From Tetramitus jugosus (Eukaryota; Heterolobosea; Eutetramitea; Acrasida; Vahlkampfiidae), in NCBI GenBank assembly GCA_937625935.1, contig OW569346.1:620001-684000 (forward strand): a stretch of 64,000 nucleotides of DNA. Direction: 5' to 3'. Shown here piece after piece: positions 1 through 9,438 of this stretch. Numbering within the stretch: the stretch's first letter is position 1; every line of letters starts with the position of its first letter. Position numbers and translations under genes: made by a program. Below the pieces are notes generated by a model, which saw only the letters and a list, made by a program, of their open reading frames with translations, was not told the origin of the DNA and ran no database searches.

Positions 1-332
1 AACTTGTCAATGGACAGACGTGATGCAGCTGACTCATCTGATCCAACGCACGGTGTTTCACTTCCGTCCTCTTCCATGTACTTTATGGATGTATCGCTTG
101 AGGGCTGCGCGTCATTGGGACATGGTGGAAATGTCATGTATTCGTTTTCCAACCTATCAAATAATAAATCATGGGTTGAGAGGTTTGCTAGATCGTTCCT
201 TAGTCCCCGCAGGTTCCTATCCATTTCATCGCCTTCATCCTCTGAGGAATTATCAATTGGGAGTTCTCCGACGAGATCATTGTATCGCACAGACTTGGTC
301 GAAGGTGGGCGCTTGACACGATTTGGGTCCAT
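1..332 (-). CDS. Unrecognised acidic protein, N-terminal part (runs off window start)
   Basis: The minus strand is open from an ATG at 330-332 to base 1, giving 110 codons with no stop, so the gene continues left of the window. The protein starts MDPNRVKRPPSTK and goes on with a hydrophilic, acidic, Ser/Asp/Glu-rich stretch with no membrane segment or signal peptide. No family was recognised. The plus-strand frames over the same bases are lower-quality shadows that lack an ATG start or end quickly. The minus-strand call rests on uninterrupted openness, a real ATG with AAG before it, and ordinary amino-acid composition. Confidence 0.55.
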   Translation of the reverse strand, partial: MDPNRVKRPPSTKSVRYNDLVGELPIDNSSEDEGDEMDRNLRGLRNDLANLSTHDLLFDRLENEYMTFPPCPNDAQPSSDTSIKYMEEDGSETPCVGSDESAASRLSIDK

Positions 333-755
333 CTTTGGAATAAGACAAATGATGGTGTGTTGTTGCGAATGACGATCCGATATTATCTTTCAGTGTGGTT
401 CTTTCGAAACGGTAGTCCAAGTTAGTGGTAGTCTAAAATCGATCGATGGTTGACGAGATCACGTGATCCTATAAAAGGGAATACTTTGGTATCATACTGG
501 CTCATATCTTCATGAAAATCGAACCGGTATTGCAACTACTGAAATCAAGGAATCACCAGACTCACCACTGGTTTCAAGAGTCATATCCTGCCATATGTTT
601 CTTTCGTTCATCGGTTCGAATTGCTCTCACATTGGTGTGTCAATACAAACACGAAAGCAAAACTTTTTTGTTTCATGACAAGTACTTTCATTTGGAATAA
701 TACGTTAGATTTGTAGATTTGTGCAATGACATCTATTGTTCTTTTGGATCCTGTT
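333..755. other. Intergenic stretch of about 420 bp with a TATA-like site
   Basis: Between the start of the truncated minus-strand gene and the stop of the ADCK-like gene. The only ordered signal is a palindrome plus TATA motif at 457-476. A 62-codon plus-strand frame from ATG 512 to 700 follows it, but has no recognisable domain and is not called as a gene. Confidence 0.5.
457..476 (+). promoter_or_regulatory. 12-bp palindrome with CACGTG core followed by a TATA box
   Basis: Bases 457-468 read GATCACGTGATC, a perfect palindrome with an E-box-like CACGTG centre. A TATAAAA motif lies directly after it at 470-476. The spacing suits a plus-strand start near 500-510. It could equally be an upstream element for the minus-strand gene starting at 332. 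Function is inferred from the motif only. Confidence 0.3.
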
Positions 756-2936
756 TTATCCAGCTTCCATGAGCTCTTCTTCTGTGATCTCAGATGCATA
801 TCCCAGTGCGATCTGTATTCTGAACCAGACATCCACCCAAAAGTACAATACTTGATAACGGAACAAATTCCATTCAAAGGAAACCTTTTCTTTCCATGAG
901 AGAACAGATAGGAACATTGATTTGACATTTTGTGATAGTGTTCTCTTGACTCCCTCTCGTTGTGTTGCATCGTCCGAATGTATTCCCTGTGCTGCCTTTC
1001 GAGCAAATATTGCAAAACGATTCACCGGAACTCCGAGCTCGTGATTAATACTTCTCAACAAGTTATTGCTTCTGAGGATCATGAGCATATCTTTTGGTAA
1101 TCGTCTCAATACATCCAACATTTGATCCATTTCATTCTTCATTCGCAGTGAGAATGCCTCCTTTTCAGACGCCTTGACACCATTGCTCATTCCAACGACT
1201 GCACCATCATAAGCCCTCATGAGAATCAATACAGAGAACAATTTCCAATCGACAATACCCAACTCACCACAATATCTCTGAATATTCGGTTCATCTCTGA
1301 GAACGAGTGCCTTGTACAACCGACTGTAGTTCTCTCTGAACTTTTCGTCCAGTTCCTTGTACAAACCATGATCCAAAATCACCAACTGCTCCTTGCCTCT
1401 TTCATCTTTTCGAATGAACAAGTTTCCGGCGTGTGGATCAGAGTGGAGATAGCCGTGAAGATAGATTTGATCAGACATGGCATCAAACAGCAAGTGTGCA
1501 GTCTTCTTGACCGAAATACCAGCAGCTTGCATTGCCTTGACATTGTTAATCTTGATGCCATGGATAAACTCCATGGTCAACACGCGATCTGAGCTCAACT
1601 CTGGTATAACCTCTGGTATGTGAACATCTTTTCGATGCCTGAAATGATAGGCTGCACGCCTACTGTTCTCAGCCTCCTGTTTAAAGTCCAATTCTGTTCT
1701 CAGATACTTGGCCATCTCTTCCTGAAGAAAGTCAAATTTGTGACCAGGGAAGAACTTGACCAATCCCCAGACAATGATTGCATGTGTCATCATATCAATC
1801 TCAAAGTACTCTCTTGTTTTTGGGTATTGGATCTTGACGGCCACCTCTCTTCCATTCTTGAGTCTTGCTCTGTGCACTTGAGCAATCGAAGCAGCAGCGA
1901 TTGGTACTTTTTCAAACTCTTGAAACAAGTAAGAGTCAGCATCATCATCATCATTATCATCTTCATGACGCTTCACTGGGTATTTACCAAACTCCTCCCA
2001 CAACACTCTCTCCACTTGTTCATAATTGACAAATGGTGCTTGATCTTGTAGGACAGACATGATGCGAATGTATTCATCATCCAACAAATGTTTCAAACTG
2101 GAAATGTACTGACCTACCTTGATATAGACACAACCATTGGTTTCAAACAATTTGAGAAATCGATTGGCATTCAACGCATGAACCATTCTCTGATATTCGA
2201 CATCTGTTTCCCATTGTTTCACAACACCACCAACACCAACATCACCTGATGAAAAGAAGGATGACAGGTATTTGATGTAATAGAACATGGATGGTGAGGA
2301 TGAAGAATCGGATGACATGTGATACTTGTAGCTGACACCTACTTGCATGCAAGTGAAAATGGTGCGAATCATTCGAATGAGACCCTGTATCATGTGCCTA
2401 TATTGTTTGATCAAATCTTGAAACTTGCTGTTTTGTTCCTCTGGTGAATTGTTGTTGTTATTGTTGTTGTTATGAGATGATGGCCATAGGGAGTCACTAC
2501 TGGCGAGAAGTCCAGTGAGAAAACTGAGACTGGCAGTGAGTGCTAGAATGATACGACGACGACGACGCTTCTTGCTGTGTTTGTTGTTGTTGTTGCTACC
2601 ATCTTGTTGTTTACTGTGATTTGTGTTGTGATGATCAGTGGTGGTAGTGGTGGTGGTGGTGGGAGTCATGTTGTTCGTTGGAGTAGGAATGGCGGTTGTG
2701 GTGGTTGCTGTTGTTAGTGATGGTGTAGAATGATATGACTTGAAGGAGAAGCTATGGTGTGGTTGTTGTTGTTGTTGTTGTCGGAATGAATGTGTGGTAG
2801 TTGATGTTGTTGTTGTGGCAGGACAACTTTTGAACACCAAGAGAGGTGATGTGACTTTGTGTGTCTTTAGCCATGTGTTGGTCGAATGTTGGTGATGAAA
2901 CGTGTGACGCCACAATGCTTCTCTCGTTTTTTGCAT
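756..2936 (-). CDS. ABC1/ADCK (UbiB/Coq8) family atypical kinase-like protein, ADCK1-like
   Basis: This 726-residue protein belongs to the ABC1 family, whose members act in mitochondria or plastids on coenzyme Q and lipid homeostasis. Visible hallmarks are the KxGQ motif (KVGQ, about residue 274), the Ala-rich loop replacing the P-loop (AAASIAQVHRA, about 348), the AVK lysine (about 365), the catalytic-loop equivalent HSDPHAGN (about 499) and LDHG in the DFG position (about 522). The first 120 residues are rich in Arg, His, Ser and Thr with poly-T/N/Q runs and few acidic residues, consistent with a mitochondrial presequence. A hydrophobic segment follows at about residues 130-145. Spacing resembles ADCK1. 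The start is the ATG at 2934-2936. No intron is needed. Confidence 0.9.
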   Translation of the reverse strand: MQKTREALWRHTFHHQHSTNTWLKTHKVTSPLLVFKSCPATTTTSTTTHSFRQQQQQQPHHSFSFKSYHSTPSLTTATTTTAIPTPTNNMTPTTTTTTTTDHHNTNHSKQQDGSNNNNKHSKKRRRRRIILALTASLSFLTGLLASSDSLWPSSHNNNNNNNNSPEEQNSKFQDLIKQYRHMIQGLIRMIRTIFTCMQVGVSYKYHMSSDSSSSPSMFYYIKYLSSFFSSGDVGVGGVVKQWETDVEYQRMVHALNANRFLKLFETNGCVYIKVGQYISSLKHLLDDEYIRIMSVLQDQAPFVNYEQVERVLWEEFGKYPVKRHEDDNDDDDADSYLFQEFEKVPIAAASIAQVHRARLKNGREVAVKIQYPKTREYFEIDMMTHAIIVWGLVKFFPGHKFDFLQEEMAKYLRTELDFKQEAENSRRAAYHFRHRKDVHIPEVIPELSSDRVLTMEFIHGIKINNVKAMQAAGISVKKTAHLLFDAMSDQIYLHGYLHSDPHAGNLFIRKDERGKEQLVILDHGLYKELDEKFRENYSRLYKALVLRDEPNIQRYCGELGIVDWKLFSVLILMRAYDGAVVGMSNGVKASEKEAFSLRMKNEMDQMLDVLRRLPKDMLMILRSNNLLRSINHELGVPVNRFAIFARKAAQGIHSDDATQREGVKRTLSQNVKSMFLSVLSWKEKVSFEWNLFRYQVLYFWVDVWFRIQIALGYASEITEEELMEAG

Positions 2937-3154
2937 TTTTGTTTGTTGTGTGTGGAATGTTTTTATTTGACCACCAAAAATGTCCGCGATACGTTTTCAC
3001 ACCCACGAATACAACCAGAATTGGAGTGAGAATCTGGTTCTTGTTACAGGTTGTAGTATGCCTCTCGCCTGTCGGTGTTGAATAAGGGTGAACACACAGA
3101 ATATGTACAAATCAAACAACAATAGTGTCAATATGTTGCACAGTAGGATGAATT

Positions 3155-5371
3155 TCAGAAATAATGCACCCCTAACCTTAGTTTTTTGGAGCTTTCTCCT
3201 GTTTGTGGCTTTCTCCAAGAGTTGCCGATCTTGGTAGGTAGCGTTGAGGACGTTTTATCCTCGCCATAGGAACGGCTAGGAGTCACCGCGAGTGATCCAA
3301 AAGAGTCTTCCTCATCGTGCAGGCTCGATTCAACTTGCATTTCATTCACTCGCATTCTCTTCTCTACATTTGTTATTGTTAGTATCAATGCTCTGTTGTT
3401 CATTCACTCGAATATATTAATTAGTATTCATACCTCTTTGTAAAATGCTTCTTCCTTCTTCAATGTCCTTCTCATCGACACGAGCAAACAGTGTGGCATC
3501 CAACCGGCTCCACACATTCAGTAGAGATAGGAGAGACACGATAACCATTACTATTGGGAAGAAATTGGTGAATCCACTGCCCAAAATCTCAAGGTAACCT
3601 ACTCGTCCAAATATTCCCTTTAATCCATCCAATCTCAACGGACCCATCACCTTGTAAAAGGCGACACCATCATCGACTCTTACACCGACTAACTGCAGGA
3701 AATTATAGCACAGTGTCGGAACTACTCTACACAAGAACACTGCAGTATACAGAAGACTCTTCACGTCTGAGTGATGAGGGATCAACGCATACCACGAGTA
3801 TAGTCTGACTCTAAACAGAGCAAACAGCGTGACAAATGCTATAATCACGACCCAAATAAGAGCTACAATTTGCAACAGAGGTCTAAATTGAGACATGCTT
3901 CGAAGCATCAGTGAGATCACAGATAAATCTATCTGTTTTTTCACAACAGAGAGAAATAGTGGTGTAAACTCACTGTACAAGATGATCAAAGAAATTGGGA
4001 CAAACAAAAGTGCAAATATTCTGAGCGCGATACCTCGAATATAAGCATAGTACAGCCACTCTGGAAAGTTCAAAAGATTTGCTAGCCAACCAACTCTGCT
4101 CTTTCGGACTGAGGAAACAATTCGTCTCTCGTTCTTTGATCGAACAGATTTGATCACATCTTCCAAAAAGAATGCTTTCGTTTGTAAATACTTCCATTGA
4201 TAGTTAATCCGGTGATAATCGCTGACAGCGTTGATGACTGTTTTGTGAAGTGCAACCAACTTTTTCTTGCTCATATCTTCAATTGACACCGTGTCTTTGG
4301 AGCGACTACTATCAATACTACCAATATTATTCTCCTCCATTTCCTTCTCCCAGTGTTTGACAATTCGATCGACATCACGTCTCATTCTATGATTTTCAGG
4401 CGTGTTCATATCAAGTTGTCTCACTTGACCCAACTTGCGCTTCATTTTGTCCTCTGCCTCAGACTCATCAAAATACAAACGAGCAGCCTTGCTCTCATAA
4501 TCAGCCAAATTTCCGTTCAGGTTGGCCTGACGCCACATGTAGCGAGGGAACTCAACAATTCCATAGCCCAACAACAGAATGAGCAACAAGAGACCATACG
4601 CATTACTCAAACTTTGTCCAACACCCAATATCATATTAAAATTCAACACAATCTGATCAGCGTTGGTAGCATTGTATCTCAGTATATAAATCACGAGTCC
4701 AACCAATGCTATACCTCCGACGACTGCCATAATTGCATACAGAACAATATTCTCAATAATCGATGCCAATAACTTCCTGTGCAGTTGAAATTCAGCAGAG
4801 AACGCAAACGATTGACTCACAGGGATCACGATCCAAGCCAACACCTGTATCGTCCAATACATGATCTGCCATAGAATAATCATGTACCTGTCAGGTTCAT
4901 TCTTTGCTCCATCGGGTAGTTTTCTCTTTGAATACAAGCCCTATATGGGGAAAATAATCGCACAAACGTTTGGAAAATCATGTGAATAACCAATGAATGA
5001 GAATGCTGTGTTAGAACTACTTTTACAAACAAGACACGTCAACAATAAACAATAAACAATAAACAGCAACAGCAACAAAACGCACATACAGCAGCTAGGT
5101 CAATCGTAATAAGTGCCAATGAAGAAAACAGAGTCAAATACGTGAGAAACATTGTGATATAGACTCCCCAGTGAAGCTTTGACTCCTTTGCAAAGTATCT
5201 CAGAACCGCAAAAACAATAAAAATAGTTGCTACAAAGTAGAGCACAATGGTAACAATGTCATAAATCATCATATTATTTTTGCTGCTGTTGCTGCTGTTC
5301 AGTGCATAGGATGTCATTGCACTCATCCAATCCCAGGTAGGTAGTGATGATGATGATGATGGTGATGACAT
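3155..5371 (-). CDS. LMBR1 domain-containing protein 2-like multipass membrane protein (3 exons)
   Basis: Exons on the minus strand are 5371-5090, 4940-3434 and 3363-3155, joined across introns of 149 nt (GTATGT..TATAG) and 70 nt (GTATGA..TGTAG). The joined frame is 1998 nt, 665 residues. The N-terminal exon supplies two membrane helices. The long middle exon adds helices, a cytosolic segment with an FPRYMW-like stretch, and several C-terminal helices. The layout matches the LMBR1/LMBD2 family (plasma-membrane or endosomal proteins, proposed in receptor signalling). The last exon encodes a hydrophilic Ser/Lys-rich tail. The middle exon alone seems to begin at a TTG, but it directly follows a TATAG acceptor, so the true start is ATG 5369-5371. 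Confidence 0.82.
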
Positions 5372-5592
5372 GATGGAAGAATTGTGCAGTCTGGCAAAAT
5401 GTCGGATTCACGTACGGGATGAATGAGAAGATGATTTGTGTTTGTTGTTGATTGTTTCTTTTGTTTGTTCCGAGTCTTTTTTTGAGAACACATGGAACAA
5501 GAAAACTTTTTATGTTTTTTCTAAGTGAGGAAGGAGATCCTGTAGTTGCCCTTGCTGTTGAGGACGTTCTCTTTGTTTCCCGAAGTATATGA

Positions 5593-7059
5593 TCAATCCG
5601 GTTGTGATTCTCTTGCTTTGTACAGTTCATGCTTGTGTACTTGGAGGGAGAATTCCCACAGATCTCCGTACCTCTTTGTCTGACCAGCTCCCCCATAAAT
5701 GTAAGTTTTGGTCAACTTTTGGAGTAGAAGTTCTGCTGGAAGTAATTCATTATCATCCCTTTCTGTATCCTGCAAGTCGTGTTTGTTGTCCCTGTCTCTC
5801 CCTTTGGGAGACAACATCCTCCTTGAATGAACGAGCTCACTCAACCTCTCTCGATCACCTTCTTGGTGACTCTTGCTTGAAACATGACTGTAGTGATCAG
5901 AACATAGCATGTGCTTCCATCTATTTGATGGGATCGTGTGTAAGTTTGTCCAGTTTTTCGATATCTCGGTCCATGCGTTTCTCTGCAGGTCAAGCATCCA
6001 TATGGCAGAGTTGAGCATGTTTTCTCGCCGTCCACCATAAATAATTACAAAACGACCCCAGACCGAGCTCTGATGACCGTAAAGGGATCTTTTCGAATTA
6101 CTCTTTGAATCGAATGGAGATGGACCTGTCGTCTTAATTTCGGTCCAACTCATCACCTTTGTATCGAAACTCCAAACATCCGCAGTAGAAGTATCATCTT
6201 TGCCTATTCCTCCCACTATGATCATGGATTCCTCCACCATGCACGCAGAGTGTAACATTCGAGGTTTGGGAGAAGGAAAAACAGTGCGTAGGCTCATCCA
6301 TCTATTTTCTAATTTGGAGTAAATAGTTACATCTCCCAAGATCTGGTAGTCCTCACCCTCTCCTCCATAGATAATTAATTGGTCGCTTGAGGTAACTGCA
6401 GAACAATACCAGCGACTCGAAGGAGCGGAACCAAATGGGCTCAACATTTTCCACTGAGGAATGGGATCGGGTCTGAAGACCCATAGATCATTGTAGTACA
6501 CCACTTCTTCTACATTGTGTCCTCCAAACATGAACATTTCGTTTCCATTCATTGTGACAGCAATGTGGCCACAACGCTTTGGAGGAAGGACACACCTGGT
6601 TGCAGAGTTGTAACCTGTACCTGAGAAAGAAGGAGGGGACTGGGACCCGTAATTTCTCAACCCATCGAATTCGACTTTCTTCCAGTGTTGTATTCCCAGC
6701 TCGTAAATCCAAGTCTCATTCGTTGTCCCGCTGTCTGTAACTCCACCGAATAAACACAATCTTCTCTTTCCAGGAAAACAGACCAAGGAACCTGAGGCCA
6801 CTGCAGGAGGATAGGTTCTGCTGTTCTGCTTGTTGTTACCATTTTCGGCAATAGGCCTTTGAAATGATGTTGATGGGGAATTGAACGATCTGCGTTGGTT
6901 CGAGAGATGAGAAGTGTGATTCAGCAACGGACGAGCTTGGAAGGATGAAGACTCGTGCAAACACTTCCATTCGAGCTCACATTCAGAAAAGTCACTCTCA
7001 AGTTCATCTAGAGCAATATCTGCCCAAGCATGATTGCGAGATGGTGTTGTGTTGTTCAT
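5593..7059 (-). CDS. Kelch-repeat protein
   Basis: Single-exon frame of 488 residues from ATG 7057-7059. After a hydrophilic N-terminus of about 90 residues there are at least five kelch units with the GG doublet and spaced Tyr/Trp (LCLFGGV, MFMFGGH, LIIYGGE, MIIVGGI, VIIYGGR, TYIYGGA), which would form a six- or seven-bladed beta-propeller. A low-complexity charged stretch (about residues 395-455) interrupts the last blades. Kelch propellers are usually protein-binding; no partner domain such as BTB or F-box is visible, so the role is unassigned. The last 17 residues after LWEFSLQ look unlike a blade and might be intron read-through. Confidence 0.8.
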   Translation of the reverse strand: MNNTTPSRNHAWADIALDELESDFSECELEWKCLHESSSFQARPLLNHTSHLSNQRRSFNSPSTSFQRPIAENGNNKQNSRTYPPAVASGSLVCFPGKRRLCLFGGVTDSGTTNETWIYELGIQHWKKVEFDGLRNYGSQSPPSFSGTGYNSATRCVLPPKRCGHIAVTMNGNEMFMFGGHNVEEVVYYNDLWVFRPDPIPQWKMLSPFGSAPSSRWYCSAVTSSDQLIIYGGEGEDYQILGDVTIYSKLENRWMSLRTVFPSPKPRMLHSACMVEESMIIVGGIGKDDTSTADVWSFDTKVMSWTEIKTTGPSPFDSKSNSKRSLYGHQSSVWGRFVIIYGGRRENMLNSAIWMLDLQRNAWTEISKNWTNLHTIPSNRWKHMLCSDHYSHVSSKSHQEGDRERLSELVHSRRMLSPKGRDRDNKHDLQDTERDDNELLPAELLLQKLTKTYIYGGAGQTKRYGDLWEFSLQVHKHELYKARESQPD

Positions 7060-7107
7060 CGATGAAAAGGTGTGTGCTGTAAAGTTTTTTATTCGATTTC
7101 AAGAAGC

Positions 7108-9135
7108 TTATTCGTCGTCGCTCTCTTCTTGTTCTTCGTCGTGGTCGTCCTCTTCGTCGTCGTCCATTGCCTCTCCATTCTCTGCGCCTTCTTCATCGTC
7201 CTCATAGTCATCTTCATAGTCGTCCTCATTCACGTCATCACCATCCTTACCCAACAGCTCCTTCTCCCGATGTTGAAGTGCTTTTTCGAGTTCAATGTCA
7301 TCATCGCTCATCTCATCTGGATCCTGATCTGCAGTGTCGAAGATGCCTCTGCTGTCCTGATAGGCGGAACCGTCCTTCTTATCTTCTTCTTCCTGTTGTT
7401 GCTCCTCATCAATCACATCGAATTCGTCTTCATCTTCGTCAATCTTTCCCTTGTGATATCGTTCTATGAACTGATTCATGTCATCTTCTTCGTCACTCTC
7501 GTAAACAGTGTCTTGCTTGACCTTCTTTGAGCTGGTTCGTTCAGCGTCATTCACTGCAGCCACACCGCTCAACTCGAGAACTAAATCCAATCTTCCACTC
7601 AAGTCTAGCAAGGAGTTCAATGAGTCAATCTTTGCATCCAAGATATTGTAAAGAGGGCTGGCAATCTCGAGTATATCCCTTCTTCCCATGAAGAATGTTG
7701 CCTTGACAGTAAATATGGTTTGAATCCACTTAAGCAGTGTAGCACAGCTCTTGGCACTGTAGGCACGTGATGCATACATTCGGATGGTATTATCGAGGAA
7801 TGCAATACATAAATAATTAGGAATTTGCTTCACAGTCTTTGTAATAAGGTCTTGATTGTCCACTTCAACAATCTTTTCGAGATTGGCAACATTTCCTCTC
7901 TCCAATGCTCGTATTAACGCACCACTGATTTGAATTTGAGGCACAGCTCCATTGATATCAATTGTTTCTTGAGTTTCGTTTTCTGATTGATCAGCGACTT
8001 GATCAGCCTTCGTGTCATCCTCAATGTTCAACAAACGGTATTTTGCACCTGGTAGAGCTTGATTAGAGCGACCCAGAATAGCAGTTTGACCCTTCTTGGC
8101 ACCACTTGTTGCGGACCCGTTGATTCCGTTGCTGATTGCGGACACAACAGGCTCAAAAGTGAATTTTGAGGCCAGTGTGTTGGCTTGATCCTGATAAGAC
8201 AATTCATAAATGACTTGATTCTTGACACCGCGGATACGAGAGCCAAAAATGCCCACAGACTCCAAATCAAAGTCAATGTTGGCGGATGAGACCTCAGTAG
8301 CAGATTTGACACCATTTGAAAGATCAAATCGAACAAAGAAACATTTTTGAGACACCATATTCACAATAATATCCAAAAAGTTTCTATTGAGTTGACAACC
8401 AATCGATTGTGCTTGAGAGCTCAATGATATCGCTAAAAATGGAAACAAAAACAAGAGTGTGTCAATGTACATGATGCATATTTGGATGATAATGACATCG
8501 TATTTGAAACAAGGAAATAAGCAACAACAATTTTGAGATGACATACATTTTGTGTGACCATTCAAATCACCAATGTTCAATGTCCGTCCAGCAGTAACGA
8601 CAATACCACTGTCTCCCCACACCAACTTCTCTCCTGGAATGTTGACTTGAGCCTTCTCTTCCAAACGACCGGAAAGAATCATGACATGAGAAACTTCAGC
8701 CACATAGACTTCATCACTGTTTGTGCTCTCATAGAATCCATTGCAGACATACTTTTCGGACATTAATTTGTAATTGGTCATGCTGTATATTTTGTTCTTT
8801 GTGGTTGCAAAGTTTTTGGTAATGTGTGTAATTGGTTCCTCTGTCAGTTTCTTCGTCTGTTGTAAAAGTCCATCTTCTGAAAATTTGAAAACTTCTCCAT
8901 TGTTCAAACCGACGAGCAAGTGCAACAATCCCTTTGTAATTTTTGTTTGTGACTTGTTGTGGGTAATTTGTTGAACAAATCTCATTGTACTTATACTGGT
9001 GTTCACTTTGTATGGGATACGAACATCGCTCAATTTGACTCCTGTGGAGCCTTGTATAATTTTAACCTCATTTTTCCTTTCGCTACTGATGAGAGCAATG
9101 AGGGAACCATCTTGAGTGAAGCAATACTTTGACAT
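7108..9135 (-). CDS. UTP5/WDR43-like small-subunit processome protein (2 exons)
   Basis: Exons 9135-8547 and 8432-7108 join to 1914 nt, 637 residues. The N-terminal two thirds are beta-propeller-like WD material (DGSLIALISSE, LLVGLNNGEVFKF). Residues about 360-445 match the Utp12 domain (GALIRALERGNVANLEKI ... NTIRMYASRAYSAKS), as in UTP5/WDR43 of the t-UTP subcomplex that acts in nucleolar pre-18S rRNA synthesis. The tail from about residue 505 is strongly Asp/Glu-rich. The 114-nt intron 8433-8546 (GTATGT..TTTTTAG) is a multiple of three with no stop in frame; read through, it gives a hydrophobic insert out of keeping with the family. ATG 9133-9135 is chosen because the frame upstream has only a TTG. 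Confidence 0.85.
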   Translation of the reverse strand: MSKYCFTQDGSLIALISSERKNEVKIIQGSTGVKLSDVRIPYKVNTSISTMRFVQQITHNKSQTKITKGLLHLLVGLNNGEVFKFSEDGLLQQTKKLTEEPITHITKNFATTKNKIYSMTNYKLMSEKYVCNGFYESTNSDEVYVAEVSHVMILSGRLEEKAQVNIPGEKLVWGDSGIVVTAGRTLNIGDLNGHTKCMSSQNCCCLFPCFKYDVIIIQICIMYIDTLLFLFPFLAISLSSQAQSIGCQLNRNFLDIIVNMVSQKCFFVRFDLSNGVKSATEVSSANIDFDLESVGIFGSRIRGVKNQVIYELSYQDQANTLASKFTFEPVVSAISNGINGSATSGAKKGQTAILGRSNQALPGAKYRLLNIEDDTKADQVADQSENETQETIDINGAVPQIQISGALIRALERGNVANLEKIVEVDNQDLITKTVKQIPNYLCIAFLDNTIRMYASRAYSAKSCATLLKWIQTIFTVKATFFMGRRDILEIASPLYNILDAKIDSLNSLLDLSGRLDLVLELSGVAAVNDAERTSSKKVKQDTVYESDEEDDMNQFIERYHKGKIDEDEDEFDVIDEEQQQEEEDKKDGSAYQDSRGIFDTADQDPDEMSDDDIELEKALQHREKELLGKDGDDVNEDDYEDDYEDDEEGAENGEAMDDDEEDDHDEEQEESDDE
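8433..8546 (-). other. Stopless 3n intron in the UTP5-like gene
   Basis: Length 114 nt, canonical GTATGT donor and TTTTTAG acceptor, phase 1. It can be translated without a stop, adding 38 residues rich in Cys, Ile, Phe and Leu in the middle of the propeller. Family knowledge favours removal. Confidence 0.7.
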
Positions 9136-9438
9136 GACAGGAAAAAAGTTCGTGTGTTGTTTGTGCTGTTGTTGCTGCTGCGTTGTGCGACCTGTTTGTT
9201 TTGTGTGAAAATCGAGTTTTTCTTTTTCGGAGACACGGACGTACGTCAACAAATTCGTTGAGCCTTCAATGGAGCCAGGCGGCGGAATATTCTGTGATGA
9301 GAACTTGACTGGTGGTCTGCTTCAAGTTCAAAATAGCTTGGGAAGTTGTTCAGTTCTCTGAGAGAGACACTTTATCCTGCAAAAACACAAAAGCACCAAC
9401 ATCGATTGTTGTTCATTTGTATCAAAACTCACACACAG

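Noticed and set aside
608-625. GGTTCGAAT, reminiscent of a tRNA B box
   Set aside because: No A box or cloverleaf at the right distance on either strand.
7072-7530. Hydrophobic plus-strand frame resembling a membrane protein
   Set aside because: It is the antisense of the Asp/Glu-rich tail of the UTP5-like gene (GAA/GAC read as TTC/GTC).
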